NCBI GenBank assembly: GCA_030847615.1 | Contig: JAUMIR010000005.1 | Span: 211,590,645-211,654,644 of the forward strand | Direction of reading: 5' to 3' | DNA length: 64,000 nt | DNA from: Gambelia wislizenii | Lineage: Eukaryota > Chordata > Lepidosauria > Squamata > Crotaphytidae | Shown here: positions 58,279-64,000 of the stretch, piece by piece | How positions within the stretch are numbered: the stretch's first letter is position 1 | Layout of the letters: every line of letters starts with the position of its first letter | Made by a program: the position numbers and the translations under genes | Notes under the pieces: generated by a model | What the model saw: the letters and a program-made list of their open reading frames with translations, nothing else | Told to the model about the DNA's origin: nothing | Databases searched by the model: none

Positions 58279-58607
58279 AGAATTTTTCAGATGTCGATTT
58301 ACCATGGAAGAAGGCTCGTAACACTCGCAAGGCTGCTACGCGGCAGAGGGCCCATTTTGTATGACGCCATTCCCCTGCCGAAATCAACTGTTTCAGTTCT
58401 GGGAGAGATTGGAGGCAGCTGCATCATATTTGGCCATTTTTTATTCACGGGCAACTTCTGTGAGTAAAAAATGGCCAAATATGGTGTGACTGCCTCCAAT
58501 CTCTTGTGGAAGGGGGACGGCGTCATACGAAATGGGCCCCTGCCGCGCAGCAGCCTCGCAAGTGTTATGAGCCTTCTTCCGCGGTAAATCAACATCCAAA
58601 AAAGTCC
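58279..58607. mobile_element. Palindromic MITE, copy 2
   Basis: 329 bp, flanked by TTA (58276-58278 and 58608-58610). Ends agaatttttcagatg and catccaaaaaagtcc. The arms (accatggaagaaggctcg, gctgctacgcggcag, attttgtatgacgcc, agattggaggcagctgc) are mirrored to the other side; the loop carries ttattcacgggcaacttct. Same arrangement as 40316-40667 and 63224-63552. Confidence 0.85.
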
Positions 58608-58647
58608 TTACTGTAATACAATGTAATGCCATTCCCGACCAGTTTAA

Positions 58648-58901
58648 GAGCCAGCAGCCGGATCAAGTTTCCAGTCTGAGTGGGAGGAAGAGGAAGAGGA
58701 AGAGGAGGAGGAGGAGGAGGAGGAGGAGGAGGAGGAGGATATTTCCACCTCCCTCCCACCCGCATGCAAGTCTGCAAGAATCAGAAGCATTGTTGCACGT
58801 CTTTGTCACAGTCTCATTTGCTGGTGGGGGGGAATAACATCATCCTTGTCCCCCAGTTTAAAGCTAAATGGACTTCTTTTGCCTGATTTAGCAGCTGGCT
58901 C
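58648..58901. mobile_element. TTAA-flanked MITE containing a (GGA)n tract
   Basis: Inverted ends gagccagcagccgg and gcagctggctc, flanked by TTAA on both sides (58644-58647, 58902-58905), the target expected for piggyBac or Kolobok elements. The interior has the (GGA)n run at 58684-58739 and aataacatcatccttgtccc, shared with 2060-2167. Non-coding; glycine- and proline-rich frames come from (GGA)n. Confidence 0.65.
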
Positions 58902-58954
58902 TTAAGGTGGGCTGGTGGCCGGGGTGGAGGGACCAGGCCAGGAGACATTACTTA

Positions 58955-59178
58955 GGACTTTTTCACACTACTCTGTTATAGTGCTATTATTCAACTTTAA
59001 CTGCTGTAGCTGCATCCTGTGGAATTCTGGGGTTTGTTGTTTAGTGAGGCCTAAGAGCTCTCTGGCTGAGAATTCTAAATGCCCCTCCCTAAACTGCAAA
59101 TCCCAGGATTCCACAGGAGGTAGCCAGAGCACTTAAAGTGGAACAATAGCACTATAATAGTTTAGTGTGATAAAGTCC
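58955..59178. mobile_element. Hairpin MITE of the acacta family, complete
   Basis: ggactttttcacactact at the left and agtgtgataaagtcc at the right, flanks TTA/GTA. The arms (gtagctgcatcctgtggaat, gtttgttgtttag) fold back on aaatcccaggattccacag. 224 bp, non-coding. The outer ggacttt resembles the palindromic MITEs. Confidence 0.7.
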
Positions 59179-59184
59179 GTAGTT

Positions 59185-60235
59185 ACATCTCTGTAATTAA
59201 GTAGCCAATGTAGAATATGGGCTGCTAATAACAATAACATAACAATAACAATACCCTCGCAGCTGGTGGTTCCCATGTCAGTGAGTTGACAAATCTGTTC
59301 CAAGTTTTAGCCTGAACTAAAAAGGAGAAATCCAAAGTGTTGAACCCAGCTCAATGGATAATTCCTTTGAAGTTCAGATTCACTTGTTGAGTAGATTCAC
59401 CACCACCATGGATACAGAAGGCACAAATTGCCACTGACTCTATAGGATGAAATCTAAGGAGAAAAGGAAAAGATGGTGAGAGCATCATTTAAATTCATTG
59501 TTGATAAGAATTTGTCATTTGCTTCTTCATATTCAGGATTGGGGAGAAACGAGCTCTTTAAAAAAAAATCTGAAAGTAGAAGAAACCCAAATCTATATAT
59601 TTGTCTTTCCAGACAAAGGGCTTTGAGTGTGTAACTCATAAAAGTCTAGTTTTCAAGTCTTCAAACACATTTGTGGAGCTGAATTAGGGTTTCCAAGCCC
59701 CCCTCCTTTTTTCCTAATAAATCTATTTTTCAGATACTCTCCATGCCAAGAAAAGATGAACCTACTGAATATGGCTAGTTTAAATGATGGAGAATTTTGT
59801 TTCAGAGTTTTGGGGATCTGTTGCTGTTGTTGTTTTAAGAATGTACTTTTGTTGTTGGGTTGTTTTTTAAGAATGTACTGAAATTCACAAACTTCATGTT
59901 TGGGCCAGGAAAAAAAAAACATGAGGCTTAGAAAAATCAAATCTGTAAGAAAGCAACACTGACAAATCTGTGGAAAAGCAAAACTTTAAAGGGGTATGCA
60001 CAACCCCTCTTCCCACTGCAATGCTGCCCACACACTCTGGCACATCTCTGCATTGGAGAAGCTTGCCAAAGGTACACAGGATCATGCCAATGGTGTGTGA
60101 ATCCACTCTGGTCATCTAAAATTTAAAGGGGTTCTCCAAGGTGCTGAAACCTAGCCCCAAAATAGGTCCAGCACCATGGATCATTCTTTAAAATTTCAGA
60201 GTTAGACCTGGAATTAATTCACTGCCCTACTAATA
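59185..60235. other. No gene; a dispersed repeat fragment
   Basis: 59264-59440 shares ctggtggttcccatgtcagt and agtagattcacc with 13530-13640. The rest is unassigned. Confidence 0.35.
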
Positions 60236-60241
60236 TATTTA

Positions 60242-60776
60242 CAGTAGCACTCCCATATTCACTGATTTGCCAACTGCAGATTTGATTATCCGCAGATGGA
60301 AACAATGGGGTGGGTAGATGGGGGAGGGAGGGGAGGAGGCTTCCGGATGGCTTCCGTGGCAGAAATGGCAATGGGGAGAGAAGGGAGGGGAGGGGAGGTC
60401 TCACTTCCCTTCTCCCTTTACGCAGCATGCTCCAGTGCCTGAAATGGCAACGCAGGGAGAAGGGAAGGAAGGGAAGATCTCACCTCCCTTCTCCCTTCAC
60501 CCCACAGGATGGCTCTGGTGGCTGCAATGGCAATGAGGGGGCAAAAGGAGGGGGGGTCTCACCTCCCTTCTCCCTTCACCTCATGGAATGGCTCCAGTGG
60601 CTGCAATGGTGACAGGGGGTGAAAGGAGAAGGGAGGTCTTACCTTCCCTTCTCCCTTCGCCCCCAGATAGCTTCCACGTCGGCAAAGGTGACGGAGGGTA
60701 TTCACTATCATCCATGGAATTCATTATCCACGGGGGGCCCTGGAAGCAATCCCCCATGGATATGGGGGTCCTACTG
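60242..60776. mobile_element. Tigger-like element with an internal minisatellite
   Basis: Ends cagtagcactcccatattc and gatatgggggtcctactg, flanked by TA (60240-60241, 60777-60778). Just inside are gcagatttgattatccgcag and attatccacggggggccc, the usual Tigger-like subterminal motifs. The centre (60340-60665) is a roughly 79-80-bp tandem repeat. No transposase. About 535 bp. Confidence 0.7.
60340..60665 (+). repeat. Minisatellite, 79-80-bp unit, about four copies
   Basis: The string tcacctcccttctcccttc begins at about 60401, 60480, 60559 and 60639 (variants), each followed by a gctcc-ggtggctgcaatggcaa-like block and a gggagaaggg-like block. Lies wholly inside the Tigger-like element. Confidence 0.8.
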
Positions 60777-60782
60777 TATTAT

Positions 60783-61080
60783 TCCTCCTTCCTTCCTATT
60801 TATTTATTTATTAAACTATTTATATCCTGACCTCCATCTAAAGATCTCAGGGCAGCATAGAATATTGATTCATGTATTTACTTTATACACTCCCTCTTCT
60901 GCCAGCACAAGACTCAAGGTGGCTTACAACAATAATGGCAATTTGACCAATTTAAATAATGTAAACAGTAAATATGATTTCTTTCCAAAAACTAAAAACA
61001 TATTAAGTGATTTGACAAGTGAAAAGAATGCATATTAAAACTGATTGAAATAGTTTCAAACACTTTAAAATCATGCAATG
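60783..61080 (-). mobile_element. L2-like LINE 3' UTR
   Basis: Minus-strand 3' end: tatttatttattaaactatt, tatatcctgacctccatc, then caaggtggcttacaacaa and an AT-rich 3' UTR. No coding part left. Confidence 0.5.
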
Positions 61081-61281
61081 GTTGGATTTGTGTAAGACCA
61101 ATTAGGCCCTGACTGCTTTAGTAAACAGCTATAAATGGTAACATCTTGAGTTCCAATTAGGCCTCTAATGTGAGAGTAGGAACCACCAGCCACCACTATA
61201 CAGGTAAAATGCAACTGAAAAGACTTTGAATATATTCAGGATATCATCATCAGTGAAGATAATCCTTAGCATTTAGACCTC

Positions 61282-63223
61282 GTTTCATAGAATCATAGAA
61301 ATGTAGAGTCGGAAGAGACCACGAGGGCCATCCAGTCCAACCCCCTGCCACGCAGGAAATCACGATCAAAGCATCCCTGACAGATGGCCATCCAGCCTCT
61401 GTTTAAAGACCTCCAAGGAAGGAGACCCCACCACGCTCCGAGGGAGTGTGTTCCACTGCCGAACAGCTCTTACTGTCAAAAAGTTCCTCCTAATGTTGAG
61501 GTGGAATCTCTGTTCCTGGAGATTGCATCCATTGCTCCGTGTTCCAGTCTCTGGAGCAGCAGAAAACAAGCCTGCTCCATCCTCAGCGTGACACCCCTTC
61601 AAATACTTAAACAGGGCTATCATATCGCCCCTTAACCGACTTTTTTCCAGGCTAAACATACTCAGCTCCCTAACTCTCCTCATAAGGCATGGTTTCCAGG
61701 TCTTTCACCATTTTAGTGGCCCTTCTCTGGACACGCTCCAATTTATCAATATCCTTTTTGAATTGTGGTGCCCAGAACTGGACACAATATTCTAGGTGAG
61801 GTCTGACCAAGGCAGAATAGAGTGGCATTATTACTTCTCTTGATCTAGACACTATGCTTCTATTAATGCAGCCCAAAATCGCATTGGCCTTCTTAGCTAC
61901 CGCTTCACACTGTTGACTCATGTTCAACTTGTGGTCTACTAGGACTCCTAGACCCCTTTCGCACATAGTCTCGTTCAGCCAGGTCTTCCCCATCCTATAT
62001 CTATGCATTTCATTTTTCTGCCCTAAGTGCAGTACCTTACATTTCTCCGTATTGAATTTCATTTTGTTAGCTTTGGCCCAGCTCTCCAGTCTATCCAGGT
62101 CATTTTGAATTTTGATCCTGTCCTCTAGGGTATTAGCTACTCCTCCTAATTTGGTATCATCTGCAAATTTGATAAGTATGCCCTAATTCCCTCATCCAAG
62201 TCATTGATAAAGAAGTTGAATAGAAGTGGGCCCAGGACAAAACTCTGTGGCACCCCACTGGTCACATCTTTCCAAGATGAAGAGGAGCCACTGCTGAGCA
62301 CCCTTTGGATTCGGCCGGTCAACCAATTACAAATCCATTTAACAGTTAACTTGTCTAGCCTACATTTTACAAGCTTGTTTGCAAGAATATCATGGGGAAA
62401 CTTGTCAAAGGCCTTACTGAAATCAAGGTATACAATATCCAAAGCATTCCTTTAATCTACCAAGCTGGTAATTTTATCAAAAAAAGAGATCAGATTAGTC
62501 TGGCATGACTTGTTTCTCTGAAACCCATGTTGACTTTTTGTGATTATGGCATTACCTTCTAAATGTTCACAGACTGTCTGTTTAATGATCTGCTCTAGAA
62601 TCTTCCCTGGTATTGGTGTCAGACTACCTGGACGATAATTGTTGGGATCCTCTTTTCCCCCCTTTTTGAAGATGGGGACAACGTTTGCCCTCCTCCAGTC
62701 TGCTGGGACTTCTCCTGTTCTCCAGGAGTTCTCAAAGATTATTGCCAATGCCTCTGAGATTACATTTGCCAGCTCTTTTAATACTCTTGGATGTAGTTCA
62801 TCTGGCCCTGGAGATTTAAATTCATTTAGATTAAGAAGGTATTCCTGTACTATCTCTTTGATTATTCTGTGCTGCATTTCCCCTATTGTGTCCTCTGTTC
62901 CATTCTCCTCAGGTTGCTCACCCTTTTCCTTTTCTGAAAACACTGAGGCAAAGAAGGTGTTGAGTAATTCTGCCTTTTTTCTGTCCCCTGTTAGCATTTT
63001 GCCATCTTCTCCGCGTAGTGGCACTACCATTTCCTTCTTCTTCCTTTTGCTACGGACATACCCCCCAAAAAAACCCTTTTATTGTTCTTAACTTCTCTAG
63101 CAAGCCTGAGCTCATTCTGCACTTTAGCTTTTCTGACTTTACTCCTACACATGTTCGCTATCTGTTTGAATTCTTCTTTGCTGATTTCCCCCTTTTTCCA
63201 TTTCCTATACATACTCTGTTTAA
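61282..63223 (-). mobile_element. CR1 LINE, long copy: linker, RT and 3' end
   Basis: The most complete CR1 in the window. On the minus strand from right to left: RKVRKAKVQNELRLAREVKNN (63024-63431), then [49 protein letters not shown] and SQHGFQRNKSCQTNLISF (62452-63030), [11 protein letters not shown] and [20 protein letters not shown] (62146-62442), then FADD-containing sequence and KANKMKFNTEKCKVLHLG (61670-62062), CVQFWAPQF, and RQWNTLPRSVV (61366-61683). The 3' tail tcatagaatcatagaaatg is at 61288. A frameshift separates 62146-62442 from 62452-63030 and another lies before FADD, so it is inactive, yet recently enough inserted that most of the frame is readable. Confidence 0.9.
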
Positions 63224-63552
63224 GGAGATTTTCAGATGTGATTTTTGGCAGTATATATTCCAAAACAGCTCCGTTGCTGCCGTGTGGCAGGGGAGCAGTT
63301 TTGGACGATGCCTTTCCTCTGCCGAAACCTTCCGTGTCACTTCCGTGACAGAATGGAGGAAGCCGGGTCATATTTGATTCACGATTGTTGCCCTTGAGTG
63401 AAATATGACACGGCTTCCTCCATTCTGCCATGGAAGTGACACGGAGGGGTTCGTCAGAGGAACAGTGTCGTCCAAAACTGCTCCCCTGCTGCGCGGCAGC
63501 AACAGAGCTGTTTTGGAATATATACTGCTGAAAATCCCATCTGAAAATCTCC
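63224..63552. mobile_element. Palindromic MITE, copy 3, inside the CR1
   Basis: 329 bp, ends ggagattttcagatgtg and catctgaaaatctcc, flanked by TAA on both sides (63221-63223, 63553-63555), the cleanest 3-bp duplication in the family. Arms contain gctgccgtgtggcag, agttttggacgatgcc, gaatggaggaagccgg. The loop carries tgattcacgattgttgccc. Frames at 63018-63641 crossing it are artefacts. Confidence 0.88.
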
Positions 63553-64000
63553 TAAAACTTAGCTCTGTTGAAAGTTCTTTAGTCATCCATCCTGGTTTCT
63601 TGAGACACCTCCCATTTTTCTTCCTCAATGGCACTGTTTGAAATTGTGCCTTCAGTATCTCCCTTTTGAGAAAGTTCCATCCATCTTGAGGTCTCTTCTC
63701 TTTTAGGATTCCTGACCATGGGATCACCCCCAGTATTTCCCTGAGTTTATTGAAATCAGCCCTCCTAAAGTCAAGAATGGGTGTCTGACAATGCCTGGCT
63801 TCTCCTTTCCATTGTATAACAAACTTCAGGAGAACATGATCACTCTCACCTAAGGATCCCACCACTTGTACCCCATTAACCAGGTCATCCCTGTTGGTTA
63901 GGATCAGATCTAAAATAGCTGACCCCCTTGTTGCCTCTTCCACCTTTTGGACCATGAAATTGTCTTCCAGGCAAGTAAGGAATTTGCTAGATCTTGAAGT
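63553..64000 (-). mobile_element. CR1 LINE, upstream continuation (endonuclease C-terminus)
   Basis: After the MITE the CR1 frame resumes on the minus strand: KVEEATRGSAILDLILTNRD, then GESDHVLLKFVIQW, RRADFNKLREILG and LKKPGWMTKELSTEL (63368-63955). SAILDLILTN and the SDH block are the end of the endonuclease domain. The 5' part lies beyond the window. Confidence 0.88.

Noticed and set aside
58680..58886. Glycine-rich and proline-rich peptides on opposite strands
   Set aside because: Both derive from the (GGA)n microsatellite inside the TTAA-flanked MITE.
60310..60665. Possible coding repeat (tandem peptide)
   Set aside because: The 79-80-bp period is not a multiple of three, so the frame shifts from unit to unit.
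1..64000. CRISPR arrays, operons, prophage or bacterial regulatory sites
   Set aside because: No regularly spaced direct repeats with unique spacers and no bacterial gene organisation; repeat content is vertebrate.

Overview
The window looks like repeat-rich, non-coding (intergenic or intronic) DNA from a vertebrate nuclear genome, most likely a squamate reptile. The evidence is the mixture of repeats: CR1 LINEs ending in the octamer-type tail (tctatgattctatga), L2-like LINEs with AT-rich 3' ends, a BovB LINE, an L1, Sauria-type tRNA SINEs whose 3' end matches the BovB end (gccataagttggaaa), Penelope-like remnants, mariner, Tigger-like and hAT-like DNA transposons, and many microsatellites. 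I found no open reading frame that I can defend as a host protein-coding gene, and no rRNA, tRNA gene, CRISPR array, operon or bacterial signal. Every long reading frame with recognisable protein similarity belongs to a transposable element, and all of these are truncated, frameshifted or stopped.

Layout. 1-13 kb: the right end of a hairpin-rich MITE at the left edge, two Tigger-like MITEs, two L2 fragments, then an L2 (10.96-12.44 kb) with a CR1 3' end inserted in it. 13-17 kb: a Penelope-like inverted dyad, then a 5'-truncated L1 with a 17-bp target duplication that carries a second element, which itself holds a Ty1/copia-type Gag remnant. 17-23 kb: two non-autonomous DNA elements, an L2 tail and a third Tigger-like MITE. 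23-29 kb: a Sauria SINE, two copies of a LINE 3' end coding for a reverse-transcriptase tail plus a CCHC finger, and another Tigger-like MITE. 29-36 kb: a hairpin, a minisatellite, a CR1 with an ORF1 esterase-like segment and a tRNA SINE. 36-40 kb: BovB interrupted by a DNA element, an inverted repeat, and two more copies of the CCHC-finger LINE in the opposite orientation. 40-44 kb: a mariner with a palindromic MITE inserted next to its left terminal repeat, and a longer relative of that MITE. 44-58 kb: MITEs, a CR1 nested in a MITE, hAT-like elements and L2. 58-64 kb: a second palindromic MITE, a TTAA-flanked element, a Tigger-like element with an internal minisatellite, and a long CR1 on the minus strand interrupted by the third palindromic MITE and running off the window.

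The strongest candidate for something not yet described is a family of near-perfect palindromic elements of about 330-350 bp at 40316-40667, 58279-58607 and 63224-63552. They share GGAGATTTTC-like ends, 3-bp target duplications and a conserved loop region. Larger elements at 1-319, 17806-18370, 43027-43646, 45950-47755 and 50872-51477 have related ends and 3-bp flanking repeats, which suggests one mobilising transposase (PIF/Harbinger-like by target-site logic) behind a set of hairpin-forming passengers. All family names rest on pattern recognition from the raw sequence; no database search was possible.
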